Part shown: positions 42,911 to 51,728 of the stretch, piece after piece
How positions within the stretch are numbered: position 1 is the first letter of the stretch
Layout of the letters: each line of letters begins with the position of its first letter
NCBI RefSeq assembly: GCF_030159255.1
Contig: NZ_BSCT01000003.1
Span: 310,001 to 374,000, forward strand
Direction: 5' to 3'
Length of the DNA stretch: 64,000 bases
From: Bradyrhizobium sp. SSBR45G
Lineage (GTDB): Bacteria > Pseudomonadota > Alphaproteobacteria > Rhizobiales > Xanthobacteraceae
Made by a program: the position numbers and the translations under genes
The notes under the pieces: generated by a model
Databases searched by the model: none
The model's input: the letters and a program-made list of their open reading frames with translations, nothing else
What the model was told of the DNA's origin: nothing

Positions 42911-44668
42911 TTAGTTGTGCACGGCCATGCAGGAGATGTCGGCGCGCTTGAGCTTCTTGCACACCGCTTCCGCCTGATCACGATCGAGACCGGCGAAGCG
43001 GGCGCGGATGAGTGTCTTGTCGCCCTTCGCGACCGTTTCGGTGAAGGGATCCGCCTTGCTCAGCAGGCCCTGCGCCGAGCTGCGCGCGGCCTCGATCCGC
43101 TTCTGCGCCTCGGCTTCGTTGTCGAGCGCGCCGACCTGGATGATCCAGCCGCTGCGCGTCGCGGCCGGGCGGGCCGGGGACTCGGAAGCGGGGCTGGCGG
43201 ACGCCAGCTGGGCCGGCGGCGGTGCCGGCTGGGCCGGCGGCGCGGCATAGGCCATCGCCTGCGACGAGGCGGGCGGGAGGCTGGAGGCCGGCAGCACGCC
43301 GAGAATGCCGTTGCCGGTGCCATGGCCCGGCGGCTGCGGCGGCATGTCGGGGCGGGCGGCCTCGGCGCGGGCGATCGGCGGCGCCGGCTCGATCGCCTCG
43401 ACGCGCTGCGCGAACGGCGCGGGAGCGGGAGCCACCGGCTGCGGCGCGGCGGTGGCGAGCTTGACGGCGCCGGCCTTGACCTGGACCGTCCTGACCTTGA
43501 CCGGCTTCATCGGCTCGGTCGAGCCGGGAGCGATCGACATCGGCTGGCTCTGGATCACCCCGGAGGTCATCGGGGCGGGCTCGACCCTGGCTTCCTTCGG
43601 TGCCGGCGGCGGCAGTGCCGCAGTCGCCTCCGAGAGGGTCGACATCAGCTTGGCGGCGCGGCTCGGCGCCGGCGTCTCCGGCGCAGCCGAGGCGAGCTGG
43701 ACCGTGCCCTGGTCGCCGCCGTCGCCGCCATCGGATCCGCCGCGCTCACCGATCGCCGCGACGGTGCGCCTGGTCGCGCCCTTCTCGAGATTCTCGGCGA
43801 GCAGGTTGCGCATGATGGCGTCGCGCGAGCCGCCGCTGCGGCCGCCGAGCACGACACCGACAAGATGACGGCTGCCGCGGCGCAGCGAGGTCACGAGGTT
43901 GAAGCCGGAGGCGCGGGTGTAGCCGGTCTTGATGCCGTCGACGCCCTCGACATTGCCGAGCAGGTGGTTGTGGTTGCGGATCGACTGGCCGCGGTAATTG
44001 AACACCACGGTCGAGAAGTAGCGATAATGGCGCGGAAAGCGGTCCTGGATCGCCCGTCCCAGCGTGGCCTGGTCACGCGCCGTCGTGATCTGCTCGTCGG
44101 CGGGCAGGCCCGAGGCGTTGACGTAGGTGGTGCGGCTCATGCCGAGCGAGCGCGCCTTGCGCGTCATCAGCTTGGCGAACTCGTCCTCGTCGCCGGCGAT
44201 CGCCTCGGCGATCACCACCGCCGCATCATTGGCCGAGCGGGTCACCAGGCCCTTGATCGCATCCTCGACGCGGATGGTCTGGCCCGGGCGCAGCCCGAGC
44301 TTGGTCGGCGACTGCTCGGCGGCGTGCTCGGACACCGGCATCTCGGTGTCGAGCTTCAACTTGCCGGAATCGAGCCGCTCGAACAGCAGATAGAGCGTCA
44401 TGATCTTGGTCAGCGACGCGGGGTGCCGCAGGGCGTCCGGATTGGTCGCGGTCAGCGTCGCGCCCGAATTGCCGTCGACGACGATCGAGGCGAAGGCCGG
44501 GCTGTAGCTGCCCTCGTCATTGTGGGGGGAGTGGCGCGCATGATGGTGCCGATGACGCCGGCGCGCTTCTGCGCTGTCGACCGTGACCACTGCCGCCACC
44601 GTGAGGGTGAGGAGACCGTAGACGCCAACCCGCAGCAGGCGCGAGGAAGCCAAGTTTTTGCGAAGCAT
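42911..44668 (-). CDS. D-alanyl-D-alanine carboxypeptidase (DacA family) with SPOR domain
   Basis: A 585-aa low-molecular-weight penicillin-binding protein. Signal/anchor at residues about 14-30, then a peptidase S11 domain with SxxK at Ser85-Lys88 (HPASLTKIM), SxN at Ser144-Asn146 (RSANDAA) and KTG at 246-248 (GIKTGYT). A long Pro/Ala linker (about 300-510) leads to a C-terminal SPOR domain (about 510-585, GWIIQVGALDNEAEAQKRIE) that binds denuded glycan at the septum. The start is MLRKNLASSR after GGGGA; an upstream TTG would add five residues. Confidence 0.93.
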   Translation of the reverse strand: MLRKNLASSRLLRVGVYGLLTLTVAAVVTVDSAEARRRHRHHHARHSPHNDEGSYSPAFASIVVDGNSGATLTATNPDALRHPASLTKIMTLYLLFERLDSGKLKLDTEMPVSEHAAEQSPTKLGLRPGQTIRVEDAIKGLVTRSANDAAVVIAEAIAGDEDEFAKLMTRKARSLGMSRTTYVNASGLPADEQITTARDQATLGRAIQDRFPRHYRYFSTVVFNYRGQSIRNHNHLLGNVEGVDGIKTGYTRASGFNLVTSLRRGSRHLVGVVLGGRSGGSRDAIMRNLLAENLEKGATRRTVAAIGERGGSDGGDGGDQGTVQLASAAPETPAPSRAAKLMSTLSEATAALPPPAPKEARVEPAPMTSGVIQSQPMSIAPGSTEPMKPVKVRTVQVKAGAVKLATAAPQPVAPAPAPFAQRVEAIEPAPPIARAEAARPDMPPQPPGHGTGNGILGVLPASSLPPASSQAMAYAAPPAQPAPPPAQLASASPASESPARPAATRSGWIIQVGALDNEAEAQKRIEAARSSAQGLLSKADPFTETVAKGDKTLIRARFAGLDRDQAEAVCKKLKRADISCMAVHN

Positions 44669-44989
44669 GAAATCCCCGTCCAATTTCTGACGTGATCACC
44701 GGGAGTTGAGGCGAAATTGTGCCAAAACGTCCCCGTGATCTTTGCCTGTCGGACCTCCGGTTCGCGCCTTGACGCGGCTTTGCATCGAAGGGCCCGAACT
44801 GAGGTTTTGTTAAGACGCTGTTTTAGAACAGCTTTACGGTTCGGCCGACGCTGGCCGGGACCACAGGAGAGGTTAGGACGGGCGAGTTGCCAAAGGATTA
44901 AAGAAACCTTGCGCCGATGCTGCAGATTTCGCGCGATCTGGCCTGACCTGAGGCGCCTTGCCGCCGACTCCACCGCAATGCCAGCAATG

Positions 44990-45000
44990 GTGCATTGCAC
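44990..45000. promoter_or_regulatory. Upstream PhaR-like operator
   Basis: Perfect palindrome GTGCA-T-TGCAC containing TGC-N3-GCA, the core described for PhaR operators (CTGC-N3-GCAG) in Rhodobacter and Paracoccus. It lies just upstream of the -35 box of the phasin gene and exactly 30 bases (about three helical turns) from the second copy. Confidence 0.6.
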
Positions 45001-45008
45001 AAAGATTC

Positions 45009-45036
45009 TTGATCTTTTTGTGCGATGCACTATATT
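45009..45036 (+). promoter_or_regulatory. Phasin gene promoter with overlapping operator
   Basis: TTGATC (45009-45014), a 16-base spacer and TATATT (45031-45036) form a sigma-70-type promoter. The spacer contains GTGCGATGCAC (45020-45030), a second TGC-N3-GCA site, so a bound repressor would block RNA polymerase. Transcription would start near 45043, giving a leader of about 57 bases. Confidence 0.6.
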
Positions 45037-45099
45037 GTGAATGCGTCAGGGAGCCGGGGCTTCCCTGAGGGCGCTCAAAATCAGGGAAAGGAATGCCAC

Positions 45100-45441
45100 A
45101 TGTTTAAGGTTGAAGACTTCCAGAACTACGGCAAAGAGCAGTTCGAGACCGTCGTGAATTCCGCGACCACGGTTCAGCACGGGCTTCAGGCCATCGCCAC
45201 CGCCTATGGCGACTACACCAAGAAGTCCTTCGAGGACACCAAGTCGTTCGTCGAGAAGCTCCAGGGCGTGAAGTCGATCGACAAGGTGCTCGAGGTTCAG
45301 ACCGAATTCGCCAAGTCGGCCTACGAGACGTTCGTCGCCGATTCGCAGAAGATCGCGGGCCTGTATTCGGACCTCGCCAAGCAGGCGTTCAAGCCGTTCG
45401 AAGGCATCGCTGCCAAGTTCACCCCGCCGGCCGCGCATTGA
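45100..45441 (+). CDS. Phasin family protein
   Basis: A 113-aa phasin, the amphipathic helical protein that coats polyhydroxyalkanoate granules. The sequence is almost entirely helical and charged/hydrophobic alternating (EDFQNYGKEQFETVVNSAT, then YGDYTKKSFEDTKSFVEKL and VQTEFAKSAYETFVADSQKI), matching Phasin_2. The start is MFKVEDFQNYG after GGGAAAGGA. Its own strong promoter, two putative PhaR sites and an efficient terminator fit a highly expressed, granule-regulated gene. Confidence 0.93.
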   Translation: MFKVEDFQNYGKEQFETVVNSATTVQHGLQAIATAYGDYTKKSFEDTKSFVEKLQGVKSIDKVLEVQTEFAKSAYETFVADSQKIAGLYSDLAKQAFKPFEGIAAKFTPPAAH

Positions 45442-45467
45442 TCGCAGCCTTCGCGTCGTGACAGCGG

Positions 45468-45494
45468 AAAGCCCGGCTCGCGCCGGGCTTTTTT
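45468..45494 (+). terminator. Rho-independent terminator of the phasin gene
   Basis: AAGCCCGGC-TCGC-GCCGGGCTT with a run of six T at the 3' side, about 30 bases after the phasin stop. Also marks the 3' side of the convergent gene that follows. Confidence 0.9.
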
Positions 45495-45528
45495 GTTGGC
45501 TGAAACGATCTGTCGGACGGCGCCGCCG

Positions 45529-47301
45529 CTATTTGGCCACGCGCAGCTTGGACAGCGAGGTCCCGATCGAGTTGAACGTGGTCACGATCTGGCTCGAGCT
45601 CGTCAGCATGAAGAACTTGTCGGGGCTGCTGGCGCAGTTCTGCAGCACGGTCGAGGTCGGATCGGCAGGCGAGCTGGTGTTCACCTGGATCGTGTAGATC
45701 GTGTACATGGCGTTGCCCTTCGCGTCCTTGGAGCTCTTCAGGTTCGAGCAGAGCAGGGCCTGGCGGGCGTCGATCGGATTGCCCGACGCCTGCGACGAGC
45801 CGTTGCCGTAGTCCGGCCACCGGTCCTCCGTGTTGAGGCCGTCCGACAGCAGGATGATCACGCGATTGTAGGTGGTGTTGGCATCTTCCGCAGGTGCGCT
45901 CAGCACACCATTCGGAATCAAGGACTGAACCGCCCAGGCAAGGCCGATCGCCTGGTTGGTGCCGCCGGTGGGCTCCATGGCGTTGACGGCGCTCTTCAGC
46001 GCGCTCCAATCGTAGCTGAGGGGGACGATCTCGGCGAGCTTGGTCGCGGCGCTGCTGCTGCAATATTGGGTGCTGTTCTCCATGTGCTGGTTGGCCGGGA
46101 ACAGCGTCGTCACGTCGGAGATCGCAGGCGACACGGCATTCGCGTCATTCGGCTGGGTGCGGTCGGCGACACAGCCCGTCCATGTGCTCTTGGCGTTGGC
46201 GACCCAGGTCTTGGTGTAGTTGTTCACCTTGCAGGTGTAACCGCTCGTGCCGGACGTGCCGGTGCAGGTGCAGCTTTCATTTGCGCCATTGCTGCACCTG
46301 CAGCTCGAGCCGGTGCAGTAGGTGACCACGGTCGAGGTCTTGGCGGTCGTCCAGCAGCCATTGTAGTAGCTGTGCGAGGCCGAATCGTAGCCGGGACAGA
46401 TCTGGCCGGCATTGGCGTCGCCGGTCTTCGGGATCGTCGACGTGCTCGAACTGCCGGTGGTTGGACCGCTGACGCATCCGAAATACGAGAAGCCGTTGCC
46501 GGACTTGAACGGGCAGGAGGATCCCGGTCCGACCATGTCCCACTGCGCCTGGGTGAAGCTCCCGTTCGGGATTGCGGCCTGATAGGAGCCGTTGTTGGGC
46601 TGAATGTTGGGCGGGTTCTGCCAGTCGGTCCAGTCGATCCAGTTCTGGCTGTAATTGCTGGCGCCGACGTTGACGACCTTGGCGAACGGAACCACGGAGA
46701 TGTAGACGTCGCCCGGACTCTTGGCGAGCGCGCTGAGCTGATCGATCAGCCCGCCGCTGCCGGCGACCGCGTTCTGCAGGGCGGTCATCTTGTTGCTGGA
46801 GGCCATCGAGCCGGTATTGTCGAGCGCCAGCGCCACGCGCATCTTCACGTCACCCCAGGTCGTGGTCGCCTTGGTGCTGAGGTCCATGGTCGGAAAGCCG
46901 GCCAGCTTCATGAATTGCGTGACGATCTGGCCGGAGGCGGTGAGCTGGATGTTGGACGCCGTGGTGCTGCTCGAGGCGGTATAGTTGGCGGTGACGGAGA
47001 TGTTTTTTGCGTCGGGGCTGGTGTAGAGCGCCTTGAAATAGGCGGAAGCCTTCGTCCCAATGTCGGTTGCGCTGATCGTGCCCTGGGACAGATCGCGCGA
47101 CAGCATCAGCGCGGTCGAGTCCAGGGCGGCCTGCATCGACGATTTGGCGGCATTGGCCCGGCTGTAGTCGATGCCGGCCCCGAGAAAGGCCAGGATCGGC
47201 AACAGCGCGATGGCGAAGGTCACGGCGATGTTGCCGCCGCGGTCGCGGGCGAAGCGTCGCAGCGTAAGGCGGCAGAGGCGGACGAGGGGCTCGGCGGTCA
47301 T
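45529..47301 (-). CDS. Tad-type pilus/von Willebrand factor A protein (TadG-like)
   Basis: A 590-aa protein. Residues about 18-55 form the TadE/G-like anchor (FARDRGGNIAVTFAIALLPI, then GAGIDYSRANAAKSSMQAAL). A vWA domain begins near residue 155 with the MIDAS motif DNTGSM (Asp161-Ser165) and ends near 580 (VIILLSDGLNTEDRWPD is the second MIDAS strand). Inserted in the vWA domain (about 240-390) is a cysteine- and Ser/Gly/Thr-rich stretch with more than ten cysteines, probably disulfide-bonded outside the cytoplasm. No other tad genes adjoin it. An upstream TTG start is possible. Confidence 0.88.
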   Translation of the reverse strand: MTAEPLVRLCRLTLRRFARDRGGNIAVTFAIALLPILAFLGAGIDYSRANAAKSSMQAALDSTALMLSRDLSQGTISATDIGTKASAYFKALYTSPDAKNISVTANYTASSSTTASNIQLTASGQIVTQFMKLAGFPTMDLSTKATTTWGDVKMRVALALDNTGSMASSNKMTALQNAVAGSGGLIDQLSALAKSPGDVYISVVPFAKVVNVGASNYSQNWIDWTDWQNPPNIQPNNGSYQAAIPNGSFTQAQWDMVGPGSSCPFKSGNGFSYFGCVSGPTTGSSSTSTIPKTGDANAGQICPGYDSASHSYYNGCWTTAKTSTVVTYCTGSSCRCSNGANESCTCTGTSGTSGYTCKVNNYTKTWVANAKSTWTGCVADRTQPNDANAVSPAISDVTTLFPANQHMENSTQYCSSSAATKLAEIVPLSYDWSALKSAVNAMEPTGGTNQAIGLAWAVQSLIPNGVLSAPAEDANTTYNRVIILLSDGLNTEDRWPDYGNGSSQASGNPIDARQALLCSNLKSSKDAKGNAMYTIYTIQVNTSSPADPTSTVLQNCASSPDKFFMLTSSSQIVTTFNSIGTSLSKLRVAK

Positions 47302-47755
47302 GTCGCTCACCAATCATGGTTTTCCGCGGGCCATTTCGGGCCGCCTTCGTCAAGGGCGGGTGAATCGAAACCTCGAAAAACGCAGCAAATACCGCAGCAT
47401 GGCACCGCGTTCGCAACGGCGCGGGTTCCCCGTCAATGCCCAGTGAATCGGCTTTGTAAAATGCGGTCGGTTTGATTAACCTTCGGACTCATCGCCGGGG
47501 CAGGGAATCGGACTTGCCGGAGCGCGGATCCGTTCAGGGATGCGCTTGCGGCAAACCGGCCGCTGACCCATATTCCTGGTGTCGGTCCGACCGGACCGGT
47601 CGGCCGGGACAGGCGATCTGGAACGCAGGACCGGGTTGGCGAAGTGACCCGGCAAGGACAATGCGAGAAACCCTTTATTGGGGTCCTCGCAGCCAATATC
47701 TAACGCGTGCAAGATGTCGCAGCCAACTTCCAGATTGAACCGATCCGCGCCTAGG
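47302..47755. other. Divergent spacer between the Tad-like gene and clpS
   Basis: About 450 bases without a supported gene. It holds a perfect 17-base palindrome CCGACCGG-A-CCGGTCGG at 47587-47603, a possible operator or RNA hairpin. The Tad-like leader and clpS promoter must lie here; I could not choose -35/-10 boxes with confidence. Confidence 0.45.
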
Positions 47756-48088
47756 ATGAGCAATAACGACAATAAGTCCGGTGGCACCGGGGGTCCGGTC
47801 ACATCCGTGATCACCAAGGTCAAGCCGAAGACCAAGCGGCCCAATCTCTATCGCGTCCTGATTTTGAACGACGATTACACGCCGATGGAGTTCGTCGTTC
47901 TCGTGCTGGAGAAGTTCTTCAACAAGGACGTCGAGGCCGCGACCAAGATCATGCTCCACGTGCACCATCACGGCATCGGGGAGTGCGGCGTTTTCACCTA
48001 CGAGATCGCCGAGACCAAGGTGACGCAGGTGATGGATTTCGCCCGCAAGCACCAGCATCCGTTGCAGTGTGTGATGGAGAAGAAATAG
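47756..48088 (+). CDS. clpS: ATP-dependent Clp protease adaptor ClpS
   Basis: A 110-aa N-end-rule adaptor that hands substrates with bulky N-terminal residues to ClpAP. The folded core is intact: [25 protein letters not shown] (N-degron pocket Asp and Met), [23 protein letters not shown] and [10 protein letters not shown] at the end. The flexible N-terminal tail is needed for ClpA engagement. An ATG at 47714 would add fourteen residues; the ribosome site is weak in both cases. clpA follows, as in most proteobacteria. Confidence 0.95.
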   Translation: MSNNDNKSGGTGGPVTSVITKVKPKTKRPNLYRVLILNDDYTPMEFVVLVLEKFFNKDVEAATKIMLHVHHHGIGECGVFTYEIAETKVTQVMDFARKHQHPLQCVMEKK

Positions 48089-48435
48089 CCTGGGGCCTCG
48101 CGCAGGCGGGGACGGCCGGCAGGACAGGCCCCCGCGGCGGCTTCCGTGGCAGATCTGCGTAGCGCGAGCCACAGGTAGCGCGAGCCCCAGGCCCGCCCCG
48201 CAGAAACACGGCCAGCGCCGGGATCCCCTCCGGTCTGGCCGATGGGCGCCGTTCGGTTGTCGCAGCCGGTGTTGCCGCAATCGGAACGGGTTTTGCATTG
48301 ACGATCCGGTGAACCCGTAATCGATGTGCTCGTCCGGTCTTTTGTCGCACTCGGTTATAACTATATTTGACGAAGGTTGTTGTTGCCTGACCGGGCGGCG
48401 GCGATCATGATGGCAGGGGGCCACAGAGGACGCGC
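48089..48435. other. Spacer between clpS and clpA
   Basis: About 350 bases without a gene. A short direct repeat TAGCGCGAGCC occurs twice sixteen bases apart (48160 and 48176). The last 80 bases turn AT-rich (TTATAACTATATTTGA around 48355-48370) and probably contain the clpA promoter. Confidence 0.45.
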
Positions 48436-50826
48436 ATGCCGACTTTTTCTCAAAGCCTTGAACAATCCCTGCATCGTGCGCTGGCGATTGCCAACGAGCG
48501 TCATCATCAATACGCGACACTGGAACATCTCCTGCTGTCCTTGATCGATGACAGCGATGCAGCGGCCGTGATGCGCGCATGCAGCGTCGACCTCGACAAG
48601 CTGCGCGGCAGTCTTGTGAATTATCTCGAGACCGAGTTCGAAAACCTGGTCACAGACGGCAGCGACGACGCCAAGCCGACGGCCGGCTTCCAGCGTGTGA
48701 TCCAGCGCGCCGTGATTCACGTTCAATCATCGGGCCGTGAAGAGGTGACCGGCGCCAACGTGCTGATCGCGATCTTTGCCGAGCGCGAAAGCCATGCTGC
48801 GTATTTCCTGCAGGAGCAGGACATGACGCGCTACGACGCCGTGAACTACATCAGCCACGGTATCGCCAAGCGACCCGGCGTCTCCGAAGCCCGCCCCGTG
48901 CGCGGCGTCGACGAAGAGACCGAGACCAAGGGCACCGATGACTCCAAGAAAAAGGGCGAGGCGCTGGAAACCTATTGCGTCAATCTCAACAAGAAAGCGC
49001 GGGACGGCAAGATCGATCCGGTGATCGGCCGTAACTCCGAGATCAACCGCGCCATCCAGGTGCTGTGCCGCCGCCAGAAGAACAACCCGCTGTTCGTCGG
49101 CGAGGCTGGCGTCGGCAAGACGGCGATTGCCGAAGGGCTCGCCAAGCGCATCGTCGACAGCGAGGTGCCCGAGGTGCTCTCGGCTGCGACCGTGTTCTCG
49201 CTCGACATGGGCACATTGCTCGCGGGCACCCGTTATCGCGGCGACTTCGAGGAGCGGCTGAAGCAGGTCCTCAAGGAGCTCGAGGCGCATCCGAACGCGA
49301 TCCTGTTCATCGACGAGATCCACACCGTGATCGGTGCCGGTGCAACGTCGGGCGGCGCCATGGACGCCTCGAACCTGCTGAAGCCGGCGCTGGCCTCGGG
49401 ATCGATCCGCTGCATGGGCTCGACGACGTACAAGGAATATCGCCAGCACTTCGAGAAGGACCGCGCCCTGGTGCGCCGGTTCCAGAAGATTGACGTCAAT
49501 GAGCCGTCGGTCGAGGATGCGATCGCGATCCTGAAGGGCCTCAAGCCGTATTTCGAGGATTATCACCGGCTGAAATACACCAACGAGGCCATCGAGGCCG
49601 CGGTGCAGCTGTCGTCGCGCTACATTCACGACCGTAAGCTTCCGGACAAGGCGATCGACGTGATCGACGAATCCGGCGCGGCGCAGATGCTGCTGGCCGA
49701 GAACAAGCGCAAGAAGACGATCGGCATTAAGGAGATCGAGACCACGATCGCCACGATGGCGCGGATCCCGCCGAAGAGCGTGTCGAAGGACGACGCCGAG
49801 GTGCTCAAGCATCTCGAGCAGACGCTGAAGCGCGTCGTTTTCGGCCAGGACAAGGCGATCGATTCGCTGTCGGCCTCGATCAAGCTGGCGCGAGCCGGCC
49901 TGCGCGAGCCGGAGAAGCCGATCGGCTGCTATCTGTTCTCGGGTCCGACCGGCGTCGGCAAGACCGAGGTGGCCAAGCAGCTCGCCTCGACCTTGGGCGT
50001 CGAGCTGCTGCGCTTCGACATGTCGGAGTACATGGAGCGGCACACGGTGTCGCGCCTGATCGGCGCACCTCCCGGCTATGTCGGGTTCGACCAGGGCGGC
50101 CTGCTGACCGATGGCGTCGACCAGCACCCGCATTGCGTGGTGCTGCTGGACGAGATCGAGAAGGCGCATCCGGATCTGTACAATGTGCTGCTGCAGATCA
50201 TGGATCACGGCCGGCTCACTGACCACAACGGCAAGCAGGTCAATTTCCGCAACGTGATCCTGATCATGACCACGAATGCCGGTGCGGCCGACATGGCCAA
50301 GCAGGCGTTCGGCTTCCATCGCTCGAAGCGGGAAGGCGACGACCACGAGGCGATCAATCGGCAGTTTGCGCCTGAGTTCCGCAACCGGCTCGACTCCATC
50401 GTCTCGTTCGCGCACCTCAATGTCGAGGTGATCGGAATGGTCGTCGAGAAGTTCGTGCTGCAGCTCGAAGCTCAGCTCGCCGACCGCGACGTCACGATCG
50501 AGCTGTCGGAGCCGGCCAAGGCCTGGCTGATCCAGCACGGCTATGACGAGCAGATGGGTGCGCGCCCGATGGGCCGTGTGATCCAGGAGCACATCAAGAA
50601 GCCGCTCGCCGACGAGGTGCTGTTCGGCAAGCTGAAGGGCGGCGGCCACGTCCGCGTCGTCCTCGTCAAGGACGAGTCCGGGGTCGAGGAGAAGATCGGC
50701 TTCGAGTTCGTCGAGGGGCCGGTTACGCCGAAGTCGGAAGTGCCGGCGGCGCGCAAGCGCAAGCCGAAGTCCGGCGGCGGTGGCTCGAAGGGCCCGGCCT
50801 CCAAGGGCCCGCTGGTCAAGGCCTGA
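48436..50826 (+). CDS. clpA: ATP-dependent Clp protease ATP-binding subunit ClpA
   Basis: The 796-aa AAA+ unfoldase that feeds ClpP. N domain at residues about 1-145 (binds ClpS), D1 module with Walker [10 protein letters not shown] and Walker [15 protein letters not shown]2 module with GPTGVGKTE and [14 protein letters not shown], arginine-finger regions in both, and the ClpP-docking loop region in D2. The C-terminal tail is Lys/Gly/Pro-rich (about residues 770-796), a little longer than E. coli ClpA. AGAGGA precedes the start. Confidence 0.97.
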   Translation: MPTFSQSLEQSLHRALAIANERHHQYATLEHLLLSLIDDSDAAAVMRACSVDLDKLRGSLVNYLETEFENLVTDGSDDAKPTAGFQRVIQRAVIHVQSSGREEVTGANVLIAIFAERESHAAYFLQEQDMTRYDAVNYISHGIAKRPGVSEARPVRGVDEETETKGTDDSKKKGEALETYCVNLNKKARDGKIDPVIGRNSEINRAIQVLCRRQKNNPLFVGEAGVGKTAIAEGLAKRIVDSEVPEVLSAATVFSLDMGTLLAGTRYRGDFEERLKQVLKELEAHPNAILFIDEIHTVIGAGATSGGAMDASNLLKPALASGSIRCMGSTTYKEYRQHFEKDRALVRRFQKIDVNEPSVEDAIAILKGLKPYFEDYHRLKYTNEAIEAAVQLSSRYIHDRKLPDKAIDVIDESGAAQMLLAENKRKKTIGIKEIETTIATMARIPPKSVSKDDAEVLKHLEQTLKRVVFGQDKAIDSLSASIKLARAGLREPEKPIGCYLFSGPTGVGKTEVAKQLASTLGVELLRFDMSEYMERHTVSRLIGAPPGYVGFDQGGLLTDGVDQHPHCVVLLDEIEKAHPDLYNVLLQIMDHGRLTDHNGKQVNFRNVILIMTTNAGAADMAKQAFGFHRSKREGDDHEAINRQFAPEFRNRLDSIVSFAHLNVEVIGMVVEKFVLQLEAQLADRDVTIELSEPAKAWLIQHGYDEQMGARPMGRVIQEHIKKPLADEVLFGKLKGGGHVRVVLVKDESGVEEKIGFEFVEGPVTPKSEVPAARKRKPKSGGGGSKGPASKGPLVKA

Positions 50827-50850
50827 GGCTCGGACAAAAATAACCAATGC

Positions 50851-50878
50851 AAAAGGCCGGCGTCATGCCGGCCTTTTT
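50851..50878. terminator. Bidirectional Rho-independent terminator after clpA
   Basis: AAAAGGCCGGC-GTCAT-GCCGGCCTTTT plus one further T: 11-bp stem with A-run on one side and T-run on the other, so it can serve clpA and the convergent TauE gene. Confidence 0.9.
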
Positions 50879-50908
50879 GTTTGTGGCGGGATGTTCTCTG
50901 CGACGGGA

Positions 50909-51670
50909 TCATGCCGGCTTGATGAAGAAATACACCGTCAGTCCGCAACCGACCGCGATGACGAAGCGGCGCACATGGGCCGGTGGGATGATCTGGCTGA
51001 GCCGGGCGCCGACGAAGCCGCCGACCATCGCGGCGGCCATCATGGTCAGCGTCTCCAGCCAGTGCACGCGGCCTGAAAACGCGAAGATCAGAGAAGCCAT
51101 GGTGTTCATCAGCGCCGCCAGCCAGATCTTCAGCCCGTTCATGGCGCGGATGTCGCGCATCCCATAGAACACCAGCGCTGCCAGCATCATGATGCCGATG
51201 CCGCCGCCGAAATAGCCGCCGTAGATGGCGATGCCGAACTGCACGGCCTGGATGGTGAGCGGCCCGAACCAGCGCGCGCCGTCCTTCTGCGTGAAGCGCA
51301 TGCCGAAGGCGAACACCGCGGTCGCGAACAGCAGCAGCCAGGGCACAAGGCGGCTGAAGGCGGCCGATGGCGTCACCAGCAGCAGCACCGCGCCGAGCGT
51401 GCCGCCGATCAGGCTGATGACCGACAGCCTGATGAGATCCCGTCGCCACGGCGCGTCGGAATTGTTGAGAATGCCGCGCGAGGCGAAGGCGCTGACGAAT
51501 TGCCCCGGGCACAGCGCGACGGTGCTGGAGGCGTTGGCGTCAATGGCCGGGATGCCGGCCGCGAGCAGGGTCGGAAAGGTCAGGAAGGCGCCGCCGCCCG
51601 CCAGCGCATTGACGATGCCGGAGCCGAAGGCGGCGAGCGCGAGCAGAGCGAGCATGGTCCAGTCCGTCAT
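50909..51670 (-). CDS. TauE/SafE-family sulfite/anion exporter-like membrane protein
   Basis: A 253-aa inner-membrane protein with about eight hydrophobic segments in two inverted halves. Family motifs: AAFGSGIVNALAGGGAFLTFP near the N terminus and GIAIYGGYFGGGIGIMMLAAL in the second half. Members export sulfite, sulfonates or organic anions; the substrate is not evident here. The start is MTDWTMLALL; the longer upstream frame is not supported. Confidence 0.9.
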   Translation of the reverse strand: MTDWTMLALLALAAFGSGIVNALAGGGAFLTFPTLLAAGIPAIDANASSTVALCPGQFVSAFASRGILNNSDAPWRRDLIRLSVISLIGGTLGAVLLLVTPSAAFSRLVPWLLLFATAVFAFGMRFTQKDGARWFGPLTIQAVQFGIAIYGGYFGGGIGIMMLAALVFYGMRDIRAMNGLKIWLAALMNTMASLIFAFSGRVHWLETLTMMAAAMVGGFVGARLSQIIPPAHVRRFVIAVGCGLTVYFFIKPA

Positions 51671-51728
51671 GTCGCCCGCTCGTCTCGCCTGATCCCGCCG
51701 AAGCCGGTATGATGTTCCGGAGCGTGCA

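Larger units (their letters stand above)
44669..45099. promoter_or_regulatory. Divergent regulatory spacer between the carboxypeptidase and the phasin
   Basis: No gene. On the left is a hairpin GCTGTT-TTAG-AACAGC (44817-44832), possibly part of the carboxypeptidase promoter region. On the right is the phasin promoter with two operator-like sites, described separately. The phasin leader from about 45043 has GGGAAAGGA as ribosome site. Confidence 0.6.

Noticed and set aside
48727..50847. 706-codon - strand reading frame opposite clpA
   Set aside because: clpA on the + strand has all AAA+ motifs; the opposite product is a low-complexity Arg/Asp/Leu shadow.
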